Source: Candidatus Omnitrophota bacterium
GTDB lineage: Bacteria > Omnitrophota > Gorgyraeia > Duberdicusellales > 4484-171
Length of the DNA stretch: 41,022 nucleotides
Assembly: GCA_018818105.1 (NCBI GenBank)
Contig: JAHISK010000002.1
Span: 1 to 41,022, forward strand
Direction: 5' to 3'
Shown piece by piece: positions 1 to 7,448 of this stretch (positions are counted from its first letter, which is position 1; each line of letters starts with the position of its first letter). The notes under the pieces are model-generated. The model was not told where the DNA came from and did no database searches. It saw nothing but the letters and a program-made list of their open reading frames with translations. The translations under genes and the position numbers were made by a program.

Positions 1-247
1 ATTTTTGTTTGCTTGAGCGGAGCTTGTAAAAAACTCAAGCTAAAGCAAGCCAATAGGTTACGTAAATACGGCAACACACTTTGTTTTGTGGCTAATGTCA
101 CAAAATTAGCCATAAATACCACATTAATTAAGAAAGAACCGGGTTTTCAAGGCGATTTTGAAAGTTTTTTTTAGAATTTCCTAACTCTTTATTCTACTAA
201 ATGTTATAAAGGCTGAATTTGGAGAATTTTTTGAATCTATCAAAAGA

Positions 248-267
248 TATTAAGTTTTTACTTAATA
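248..267 (-). terminator. AT-rich hairpin TATTAAGT-TTTT-ACTTAATA at the 3' end of the radC remnant
   Basis: Perfect 8-bp stem with a 4-nt loop, followed on the minus strand by TCTTTTG. Confidence 0.4.
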
Positions 268-406
268 CGTGTGTGTTCATTAAGTAGGCAGATTCCCAAT
301 ATGTTTCCGGCTTCGGTCAGCTGTTTAGTGAATGATATGTCTGCGGGGTTGCCGCTGGGATGGGCTATGCTTTGATTTAAAATACCAATGCTTACGACTT
401 CAAATA
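258..406 (-). pseudogene. RadC/JAB-domain (DNA repair protein RadC family) remnant
   Basis: Minus-strand reading by eye gives RRVFEVVSIGILNQSIAHPSGNPADISFTKQLTEAGNILGICLLNEHTRIK*. This matches the RadC 'VSIGxLNxSxxHP...' and 'HPSGxP...DxxxTxxLxEAGxxLGIxxL' blocks, with the intervening segment missing and no start codon. Confidence 0.7.
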
Positions 407-601
407 CCCTTCGGGATTATTTACACTATTCACGATCGGCTATTGCTATTTTCTTTGTTTTTAAGCCTTTTTTAGACAGTCACTTTTAATTCTTAAATGA
501 CAATAAATTAATAGTTCTTGATTATTGTCTGGTTTTTGGTATCATTTTCCTCTAAGAGTGTCTGCTGTGAAAGGGGGCAGTTTTTAGTATTCATATGTAA
601 T

Positions 602-673
602 GGGCGGTTGGCGCAGCGGAAGCGCATCTCGTTTACACCGAGAGGGTCGTAGGTTCAAATCCTACACCGCCCA
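602..673 (+). tRNA. tRNA-Val(TAC)
   Basis: Acceptor GGGCGGT/ACCGCCC; anticodon arm TCTCG-TTTACAC-CGAGA gives anticodon TAC; T-arm GGTTCAAATCC. Confidence 0.93.
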
Positions 674-677
674 TATT

Positions 678-778
678 TAGTTCGTAGTTATGAGTTGGTA
701 GTTCGTAGTAGAGAGAATAAGAGATTCTTTCTACGAACTACCAGCGAAGCGTACTACGAACTAATAGCGAAGCGTACT
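678..778. repeat. Heptad hairpin element H1 (TAGTTCG words; right arm has two 23-bp units CTACGAACTAcCAGCGAAGCGTA)
   Basis: TAGTTCG TAGTTAT GAGTTGG TAGTTCG TAGTAGA GAGAATA phased at 7 nt from 678; right arm contains CTACGAACTACC, complementary to GGTAGTTCGTAG. Confidence 0.8.
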
Positions 779-780
779 CT

Positions 781-2505
781 ATGAATTTAGATATATTACG
801 GCATTCTTGTTCTCATATTATGGCGTCTGTGGTTAAAAAATTATACCCAGAAGCAAAATTAGGTATTGGTCCGTCTATTGAGAATGGATTTTATTATGAT
901 TTTGATGTTCCTGGAGGGATAAAAGAAGAGGATCTTGGGGCTATCGAACAGGAGATGGCCAAAGTTATTGAAAAAGATTCGCTTTTTTTTTGTGAACAAT
1001 GGCCGGTTAATGATGCCCTAGATTTTTTTCAGGAGAAAGGAGAAATCTATAAAGTTGATCTGATAAAAGCGTTAGGAGTAGATAAAGTTTCGGTTTATAA
1101 AAATGATGATTTCATTGATTTGTGCAAAGGTCCTCACCTACGTTCTACAGGTAAAGTAAAGTATTATAAGCTTTTATCTTTATCGGGAGCTTATTGGAAG
1201 GGGGATGAAAAAAATGCTCAGTTAGTTAGAATTTATGGAACGGCTTTTTATACTAAGAAAGAGTTAGATAAGTATTTGCATGATTTAGAAGAGGCAAAAA
1301 AAAGAGATCATCGAAAGCTAGGTAGAGAGTTAGAGCTCTTTGACATATATTATAATAAAGCGGGCGCGGGCTTGGTTTTTTATCTCCCCAATGGCGCCAT
1401 TTTAAAAAAGATCATTGAAGATTGGGAAGTCCAAGAACATCTTAGGCGGGGATATAAAATGGTAAGTACACCGCATATTATGAATAAAAGCTTATGGGAA
1501 GAAAGTGGTCATTTGCAGTTTTATAAAGAGTACATGTATCCGGTGGTAAAAGAGAACCAGGAATTTATTTTAAAGCCGATGAATTGTCCCGGCCACATCC
1601 TTATTTATAAATCACAGCTTCGAAGCTGGCGGGATTTACCTCTACGAATATTTGAGTTAGGTACGGTTTATAGGTATGAAAAAAGCGGTGTGTTGCACGG
1701 TCTTTTGAGAGTGAGGGGATTTACTCAGGATGATGCTCATATTTTTTGTAAGAAAGAAGACCTTTATGATGAAATAGAAGGGGTATTAGGATTTGTCAAA
1801 GAGGCGATGGCTACTTTTGGGTTTAGCGATTTTAACGCGGAATTAAGTACGCGGCCGCGGGATTTTATTGGAGATAAAGAGGATTGGGATGTCGCCGAGA
1901 AGGTTTTAGAAGATGTGTTAAAGAAAAATAAGTTTAGATATAGTATAAATGAGGGTGACGGCGCTTTTTATGGTCCGAAAATTGATATCAAATTAAAAGA
2001 CGCCATAGGTAGAGAGTGGCAATGCGCTACAGTTCAGCTGGATTATAATATTCCTAAACGGTTTAATTTAACCTACCGTTCTAGTAGTGGAGATGATCAG
2101 CGCCTGGTGATGATTCATCGGGTTATTTTAGGGAGTTTGGAAAGATTTATAGCAACGCTGATAGAGCATTATGCTGGTCGGTTTCCGTTATGGCTGGCGC
2201 CTGTGCAGGTGTGCGTTCTAAATGTTACTGGAGATGTAAAAGAATATGCTCAGGGAGTGTGTGTCGCTTTAGCTAAAGAAGGATTTCGTGTTGAAACTGA
2301 TTTAAGGGATGAAACGTTACAGCGAAAAATACGGGAAAAAGAAATGGGAAAGGTTCCTTACATAATAATTGTGGGAAAAAAAGAAGAAGACCAGAAAAAA
2401 ATTTCAGTAAGAAAAAGCGGAATGAAGAATTTAGGGAGTATGACGATAGATGAGTTTACTGATATATTAAATAAAGAAGTGAAGGATAAAGGGTTAGAGG
2501 TTTGA
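781..2505 (+). CDS. thrS: Threonyl-tRNA synthetase (no N-terminal TGS domain)
   Basis: RHSCSHIMA, KPMNCPGHILIYKS, ERFIATLIEHYAGRFPLWLAPVQV motifs; starts directly at the SAD/editing domain. Confidence 0.96.
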   Translation: MNLDILRHSCSHIMASVVKKLYPEAKLGIGPSIENGFYYDFDVPGGIKEEDLGAIEQEMAKVIEKDSLFFCEQWPVNDALDFFQEKGEIYKVDLIKALGVDKVSVYKNDDFIDLCKGPHLRSTGKVKYYKLLSLSGAYWKGDEKNAQLVRIYGTAFYTKKELDKYLHDLEEAKKRDHRKLGRELELFDIYYNKAGAGLVFYLPNGAILKKIIEDWEVQEHLRRGYKMVSTPHIMNKSLWEESGHLQFYKEYMYPVVKENQEFILKPMNCPGHILIYKSQLRSWRDLPLRIFELGTVYRYEKSGVLHGLLRVRGFTQDDAHIFCKKEDLYDEIEGVLGFVKEAMATFGFSDFNAELSTRPRDFIGDKEDWDVAEKVLEDVLKKNKFRYSINEGDGAFYGPKIDIKLKDAIGREWQCATVQLDYNIPKRFNLTYRSSSGDDQRLVMIHRVILGSLERFIATLIEHYAGRFPLWLAPVQVCVLNVTGDVKEYAQGVCVALAKEGFRVETDLRDETLQRKIREKEMGKVPYIIIVGKKEEDQKKISVRKSGMKNLGSMTIDEFTDILNKEVKDKGLEV

Positions 2506-2564
2506 GGTAAATAAACTATTGATTTATTTCAGTGATGAAGAAAAGCAGGTCACGGAATAGAGTC

Positions 2565-2597
2565 AATTCTCCGTCAGAGGCGGATTATTGAAGGAGG
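2565..2597 (+). promoter_or_regulatory. infC leader hairpin including the SD; paired with a near-copy upstream of rplT
   Basis: AATTCTCCGTCAGAGGCGGATTATTGAAGGAGG; stem TCCGUC/GGCGGA; near-identical to 3551-3582. Confidence 0.6.
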
Positions 2598-2606
2598 TAA
2601 ATGTAA

Positions 2607-3110
2607 GTGAAATATGTGAGAATTAATGATCGTATTTTTTCGTCGTCTGTGCGGCTTATTGGGCCTGAAGGTGAGCAATTAGGTATTTTTCCTCGGGATT
2701 TAGCGTTAAGAAAGGCAGTGGAGGCGGAGTTAGACTTGGTTGAAATAGCTCCTCAAGCGAAGCCGTCGGTGTGCCGTATAATGGATTATTCTAAATTTAA
2801 GTATGAACAAATAAAACGAGAAAAGGAAGCAAAAAAACATCAAAAACAATCACAGCTTAAAGAAATTAGATTAAGACCAAGAATAGGCGATCATGATTAT
2901 GAAGTAAAGTTAAAGCATATAAAAGAATTTTTAGAAAAACGCCATAAAGTTAGGATAAGGATGATGTTTAAGGGGCGAGAAATGGCGCATAAAGAAATAG
3001 GAAGACGATTAATAGATAAGCTTATGCAGGATGTGGATAAGTTTGGGAAGATAGATAAAGATCCTCAGATGTTAGGACGAACGTTGGTTCTGATTTTGGG
3101 GCCAAAATAA
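2607..3110 (+). CDS. infC: Translation initiation factor IF-3 (GTG start)
   Basis: VRINDRIFSSSVRLIGPEGEQLGI and LKEIRLRPRIGDHDYEVKL motifs. Confidence 0.96.
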   Translation: MKYVRINDRIFSSSVRLIGPEGEQLGIFPRDLALRKAVEAELDLVEIAPQAKPSVCRIMDYSKFKYEQIKREKEAKKHQKQSQLKEIRLRPRIGDHDYEVKLKHIKEFLEKRHKVRIRMMFKGREMAHKEIGRRLIDKLMQDVDKFGKIDKDPQMLGRTLVLILGPK

Positions 3111-3112
3111 TA

Positions 3113-3191
3113 AACGAAGGGCGAAGCATGAAGGGAGAAGGACGAAAGAGTTTATTTCTCATCCATCATCTTTCGTTTCTCATCCTTCGTT
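3113..3191. repeat. Heptad hairpin element H2 (AACGAAG words)
   Basis: Left AACGAAG GGCGAAG CATGAAG GGAGAAG GACGAAA; right TCTCATC CATCATC TTTCGTT TCTCATC CTTCGTT. Confidence 0.85.
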
Positions 3192-3209
3192 GAAAGGAAG
3201 GAGAGTAAA

Positions 3210-3410
3210 ATGCCAAAATTAAAAACTAAGAAAGCTTTATCAAAGAGAGTTAAAGTTACGGCGAATAAAAAATTGCTTCATTCTAAAGCAGGCCGGCGGC
3301 ATCTTTTAAGCGGGAAAAGCAAAAAACGCAAACGAGGGCTGAAAAAAAGAGTTGTTGTTGCTGCTTGTGATAAAAAGGCTTTGAAAACTGCTTTGCCGTA
3401 CGATTTGTAG
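3210..3410 (+). CDS. rpmI: 50S ribosomal protein L35
   Basis: MPKLKTKKALSKRVKVTANKKLLHSKAGRRHLLSGKSKKRKR. Confidence 0.95.
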   Translation: MPKLKTKKALSKRVKVTANKKLLHSKAGRRHLLSGKSKKRKRGLKKRVVVAACDKKALKTALPYDL

Positions 3411-3550
3411 AACAGAAAAATCTTTACATTTTTAGCTAGGACTACATAATAATAAGAGTATATATCTTGTCATCAAAGATGTTAAGGCTTCTTCCGATGC
3501 TTTGTATCGGGATCTCGAAACACCTTGATAAGGTATTAAGAAAGTAGGGA

Positions 3551-3582
3551 AATTCTCCGCCTAAGGCGGATCATTAAGGAGG
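3551..3582 (+). promoter_or_regulatory. rplT leader hairpin including the SD
   Basis: AATTCTCCGCCTAAGGCGGATCATTAAGGAGG, near-copy of 2565-2597; stem TCCGCC-TAA-GGCGGA. Confidence 0.6.
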
Positions 3583-3590
3583 AATTCATT

Positions 3591-3932
3591 ATGCGAGTAA
3601 AACATGCGGTATCTTCAAAAAAAAGGAAAAAGAAAGTATTAGAAGCAGCTAAGGGATATTGGGGGGAGAGGTCAAAAAAATTCAGACGAGCTGTAGAAAC
3701 AGTAAAGAGAGCGTTATCGTACGCCTATAGAGACAGACGAAACAAAAAAAGAGAGTTTCGATCATTGTGGATTACAAGAATTAACGCGGCATCAACAGAA
3801 AGAGGCATTCCTTATAGGACGTTCATTCATAAACTTAAAGAAAAAAATATCATTTTATCGAGAGATATCTTGGCAAAGATTGCTGCCGAGCACGCGGAAG
3901 CTTTTGATAAAATAGTAGAAACAGTAAAATAA
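3591..3932 (+). CDS. rplT: 50S ribosomal protein L20
   Basis: MRVKHAVSSKKRKKKVLEAAKGYWGERSKKFRRAVETVKRALSYAYRDRRNKKREFRSLWITRINAA. Confidence 0.97.
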   Translation: MRVKHAVSSKKRKKKVLEAAKGYWGERSKKFRRAVETVKRALSYAYRDRRNKKREFRSLWITRINAASTERGIPYRTFIHKLKEKNIILSRDILAKIAAEHAEAFDKIVETVK

Positions 3933-3953
3933 GATAGATATTAATAGAGATTT

Positions 3954-4005
3954 ATAGAAACTTATTGTATCAAACTGTTAACGATTAATTTCTATAAGTT
4001 TCTAT
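3954..4005. repeat. Inverted repeat ATAGAAACTTAT ... ATAAGTTTCTAT downstream of rplT (possible degenerate heptad element)
   Basis: Perfect 12-bp arms at 3954-3965 and 3994-4005. Confidence 0.7.
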
Positions 4006-4025
4006 GCGTAGATAATTCGAGAATT

Positions 4026-4421
4026 ATGAGATATACTGTAATAGTTGGGTGTGGAAAAATCGGCAGAGAATTAGCGCTGCAGTTATCTAAAACAGAAAAT
4101 GTTGTTATGGTGGATAAGAATTCTAGGGCGCTGAATTCTTTAGGCGATGATTTTAACGGTAAAAAAATATGGGCTGACGCCTTAGATATGAATACGCTAG
4201 ACGTTGCCGGTATAAAAGACGCTAACACTGTGTTTCTTCTTACGGGGAACGATAATCTCAATTTAGTTGTTGGAAAAGTGATTAAAAGAAAATATGGAAT
4301 TAAGAAAGTATCTCTTTTAGTCAATGATGATATAAAAAGAAAAATTTTTCAAGAAGTTGGGTTAACGATTATTAATCGTACTAATTTAATGGTAGGCGTT
4401 TTAAAAAAGGGCAGTGCCTGA
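4026..4421 (+). CDS. trkA: TrkA-N (RCK) NAD-binding K+ uptake regulator
   Basis: VIVGCGKIGRELALQLSKTENVVMVDKN Rossmann motif; gene precedes trkH. Confidence 0.85.
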   Translation: MRYTVIVGCGKIGRELALQLSKTENVVMVDKNSRALNSLGDDFNGKKIWADALDMNTLDVAGIKDANTVFLLTGNDNLNLVVGKVIKRKYGIKKVSLLVNDDIKRKIFQEVGLTIINRTNLMVGVLKKGSA

Positions 4422-4489
4422 TTTAGCGTTTTGAAAAAAGATAGATTTGACATAACTTTCGACATATTGAGGAAGAAGATAGGTGGTGT

Positions 4490-5155
4490 ATGTATATTGT
4501 AATCGCTGGTGCGGGTAGAGTAGGTTTAGTATTAGCTAAAAAATTAAGAGAAGATAACCATCAAGTTTGTCTTATAGATAAGGATCCTAATTTATGCCAG
4601 ACTTTGTCTAAAGAATTAAAAAACATTCTTATTATATTTGGTGATTCGACATACCCTGATATCTTAAAAGAAGCAAAGATCGATAAAGCAGACGTTTTAG
4701 TGAGCGCAACGGCCTGTGATGAAGATAATGTTATTATTTGTAATTTAGCAAAAGATCTTTTTTGTGTGAAACGAGCGGTAGCTATTGTAAACGATCCTAA
4801 GCATCTGCCTCTTTATAAATATATGGGAGTAGATAATCCGGTTGATTCGACTTCGATAATTGCCCGTATTGTAGAAGAAGAAGCGTCGTTTACGGATGTC
4901 ATGACGCTGTTAAGTATAAAAAAAGGGCGGTTATCTATTGTCCGGGTAGATATTCCTCAAGAGTCTCCGGTGGTTAACAAATCTTTACAAGAGATAAGAC
5001 TGCCTCCTAACTCTGTTCTTGTTTCTATTTTAAGGGGGGTGGATATCATTATCCCTTCAGGAACTACGAAAATTTTTCCGGGAGATGAAGTTATTGCTGC
5101 CACATTGATTGATGTAGAGAAGGATTTGATTAAGACCCTAATTGGGAAGATATAA
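4490..5155 (+). CDS. trkA: Trk potassium uptake protein TrkA, RCK N and C domains
   Basis: MYIVIAGAGRVGLVLAKKLREDNHQVCLIDKD; C-terminal RCK_C. Confidence 0.9.
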   Translation: MYIVIAGAGRVGLVLAKKLREDNHQVCLIDKDPNLCQTLSKELKNILIIFGDSTYPDILKEAKIDKADVLVSATACDEDNVIICNLAKDLFCVKRAVAIVNDPKHLPLYKYMGVDNPVDSTSIIARIVEEEASFTDVMTLLSIKKGRLSIVRVDIPQESPVVNKSLQEIRLPPNSVLVSILRGVDIIIPSGTTKIFPGDEVIAATLIDVEKDLIKTLIGKI

Positions 5156-5161
5156 AAGAAA

Positions 5162-5217
5162 ACACAAGATCGAGGACAGAAGACAGATAATAGAAGAATA
5201 TATAAGAATATATAAGA
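5162..5217. repeat. Solo heptad array H4 (ACAGAAG-type words)
   Basis: ACACAAG ATCGAGG ACAGAAG ACAGATA ATAGAAG AATATAT AAGAATA at 7-nt phase; no clear right arm. Confidence 0.6.
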
Positions 5218-5355
5218 AATGAGGATTATAACCGGTATAATAGTAGAGCTTATCTTTTGTTTTGTTATTATAGGGCTTGGCTATATTTGTTCTATGGTTT
5301 TTTAATTCAAATTTTGGGGTTAATGTAGCAGGCAGAATGCTATTTTTCAATTATC

Positions 5356-6840
5356 ATGATTATCTCACCTGATAGAAAAGATTTTTCTACCATATTAAAT
5401 ATTTTAGGTCGACTTATGTTAGGGTTGAGCGTATTTATGCTTCTTCCTTTAGCTGTCGCTGTTTTTCGTAGAGAAGTATCTCCATTTTTTGATTTTTTCA
5501 TAAGTTTTTTAATTTCGTCATCGTTAGGATTTATTTTCTTAGTTTGTTTTCCTTTAAAAAAAGAAGTGAGTTGGCTTCACGCTTTTTTCGCGGTAAGTAT
5601 GGGATGGTTAATTTCTTCTTTGTTAGGAGCTATTCCTCTTTTTTTTTCAGGACATTTTCTTTCTTTTGTTGACGCCTGGTTTGAAGCGATGAGCGGGTTC
5701 GCGACAACGGGGCTTGTTCTTATCCAGGATTTGGATCATCTTTCTTTTGCTCATAATATGTGGCGGCATCTTATGATGTTTATTGGCGGTCAAGGTATTA
5801 TTTTAGCAAGCCTTTCTGTTCTCACGAGGGCTAGACCTGTGGCGGTAGGATTTTATTATGGGGAAGCAAGGCAGGAGAAAATTCTACCCAATGTAATTGA
5901 TACGGCTCGGTTTATTTGGAAAGTTTGTTTTATCTATCTTGTTTTAGGTGTGTGTGTTTTTTCCTTGATTCTTTATTCTAAAGGATTAGCTTTAGATAAA
6001 TCTTTGTTTCACGCTTTTTGGCTTTTTTTTGCCGCCTTTGATACGGGAGGGTTTGCTCCCCACGCGCAGAATATTGCCTATTATCATTCTTTTTCTTTAG
6101 AAATGGCAACAGTTGTTTTTATGTTGTTGGGAGCAATTAATTTTAATTTGCATTTTTGGATATGGATGAAGTCACGCCGGGAGATTTATAAAAATTTCGA
6201 AATTAAAACGTTTCTTTTTACATTTTTTTCTTTACAGGCGCTTCTTTATTTTTCGCTTAAAGGTATGGGCCATTTATCTATTTTTCGAAAAGGGTTTTAT
6301 CAACTGATTTCTGCTCATACAGGGTGTGGTTTCACGAATTTAGGAGTAGGAGAATTAAATAATTTCGGACCGCTGGCGCTTATTAGCGTTACGTTGGCAA
6401 TGATGATTGGTGGAGGCGTTTGCGCGACTACCGGTGGAGTAAAATTGATGCGGTTAGGAATTATTTTTAGGACGTTTCTTATGGAAGTTAAGCGGTGGAT
6501 GATGCCGGTTAAGTCTATTTATAAGGAAAGGTTTCATCATTTACAAGATTTAATTTTGTCTGATAAAAAAATCAAAGAAGCCTATGTTTTTTTTACGTTA
6601 TTTATGGTGACATATGTCGGCGGCGCGATTATAGGCATGATTTATGGGTATTCTCCGGTAATGGCGCTTTTTGAGTCTGTGTCGGCTACCGCTAATGTGG
6701 GGTTATCGGTAGGCATAACATCTCCTAGCATGCCGATATTGTTAAAACTTGTATATATTTTTCAGATGTGGGCTGGGCGGTTAGAGTTTATTTCTATTTT
6801 TGTATCGTTTGGGTTTATTTTAACGTTATTTAAAAAGTAG
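5356..6840 (+). CDS. trkH: Trk/Ktr potassium transporter membrane subunit TrkH
   Basis: Multi-TM; FEAMSGFATTGL and FESVSATANVGLSVG pore-loop motifs. Confidence 0.93.
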   Translation: MIISPDRKDFSTILNILGRLMLGLSVFMLLPLAVAVFRREVSPFFDFFISFLISSSLGFIFLVCFPLKKEVSWLHAFFAVSMGWLISSLLGAIPLFFSGHFLSFVDAWFEAMSGFATTGLVLIQDLDHLSFAHNMWRHLMMFIGGQGIILASLSVLTRARPVAVGFYYGEARQEKILPNVIDTARFIWKVCFIYLVLGVCVFSLILYSKGLALDKSLFHAFWLFFAAFDTGGFAPHAQNIAYYHSFSLEMATVVFMLLGAINFNLHFWIWMKSRREIYKNFEIKTFLFTFFSLQALLYFSLKGMGHLSIFRKGFYQLISAHTGCGFTNLGVGELNNFGPLALISVTLAMMIGGGVCATTGGVKLMRLGIIFRTFLMEVKRWMMPVKSIYKERFHHLQDLILSDKKIKEAYVFFTLFMVTYVGGAIIGMIYGYSPVMALFESVSATANVGLSVGITSPSMPILLKLVYIFQMWAGRLEFISIFVSFGFILTLFKK

Positions 6841-6841
6841 A

Positions 6842-6961
6842 ACAGAAGACAGATGCCAGAAAACAGAAGACAGAGTAAAGCTTTATTTATTAAAAGAATT
6901 TTAAAGAAGTCTATAGTCTATGGACTATGGGCTATAGTCTTTTTAGGGTCTATGGTCTTTC
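6842..6961. repeat. Heptad hairpin element H5 (ACAGAAG / GTCTATA words) overlapping the 5' end of the next CDS
   Basis: Left ACAGAAG ACAGATG CCAGAAA ACAGAAG ACAGAGT (6842-6876); right GTCTATA GTCTATG GACTATG GGCTATA GTCTTTT (6909-6943) then GTCTATG GTCTTTC (6948-6961). Confidence 0.8.
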
Positions 6962-7437
6962 TTGGCGCGGCAGGAGCGGAGGTTGTATCACTTAACGATG
7001 CATTGGCTGACCCTTCTAAGTTTGATAAAGAGATAGTTGAGGTTGAAGGTGAGGTTATTGGCGATCTCCTTAAAGATAAAGATGGGGTTTGGATAAATAT
7101 TTTGTCCCAAGGAAGTAATATCGGAATTTTTTCTCGGCGGGATAATTTAGATAAGACAATCAATCATTGGGGAAGCTATAGAGAAAACGGAGATATTGTA
7201 AAAATTAGAGGAGTTTTTTATGCTCAGTGTATCGTTCATCAGGAGATGGATATTCATGCTAATAATATATCAGTTTCAAAAAAAGGTAACGAACGGAAAG
7301 AGACTATAGCTGGCTATAAAGTTAGGTTGTCTATAATTTTTTTTATAATATGTTTGACAACCGCGGTGATTTATTTTATAAAAGTAGGATACCTGCGTAA
7401 TAAGTCGCGGAAGGGTAATACGAATTCAGACGAATAA
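6853..7437 (+). CDS. Predicted OB-fold membrane-anchored protein (signal peptide plus C-terminal TM)
   Basis: Hydrophobic N-terminus SIVYGLWAIVFLGSMVFLGAAGAEVV; central EVEGEVIGDLLKD..WINILSQGSNIGIF.. GDIVKIRGVF is OB-like; C-terminal TM LSIIFFIICLTTAVIYFI. Exact start uncertain. Confidence 0.6.
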   Translation: MPENRRQSKALFIKRILKKSIVYGLWAIVFLGSMVFLGAAGAEVVSLNDALADPSKFDKEIVEVEGEVIGDLLKDKDGVWINILSQGSNIGIFSRRDNLDKTINHWGSYRENGDIVKIRGVFYAQCIVHQEMDIHANNISVSKKGNERKETIAGYKVRLSIIFFIICLTTAVIYFIKVGYLRNKSRKGNTNSDE

Positions 7438-7448
7438 ATAAATTAAAA

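Noticed and set aside
3992-4324. Antisense ORF of 110 aa opposite trkA
   Set aside because: Lies opposite a confidently identified Rossmann-fold CDS; Ser/Thr-rich mirror translation typical of AT-rich antisense frames.
5138-5350. 70-aa minus ORF between trkA and trkH
   Set aside because: Largely a translation of the H4 heptad array and its flank; no domain pattern.
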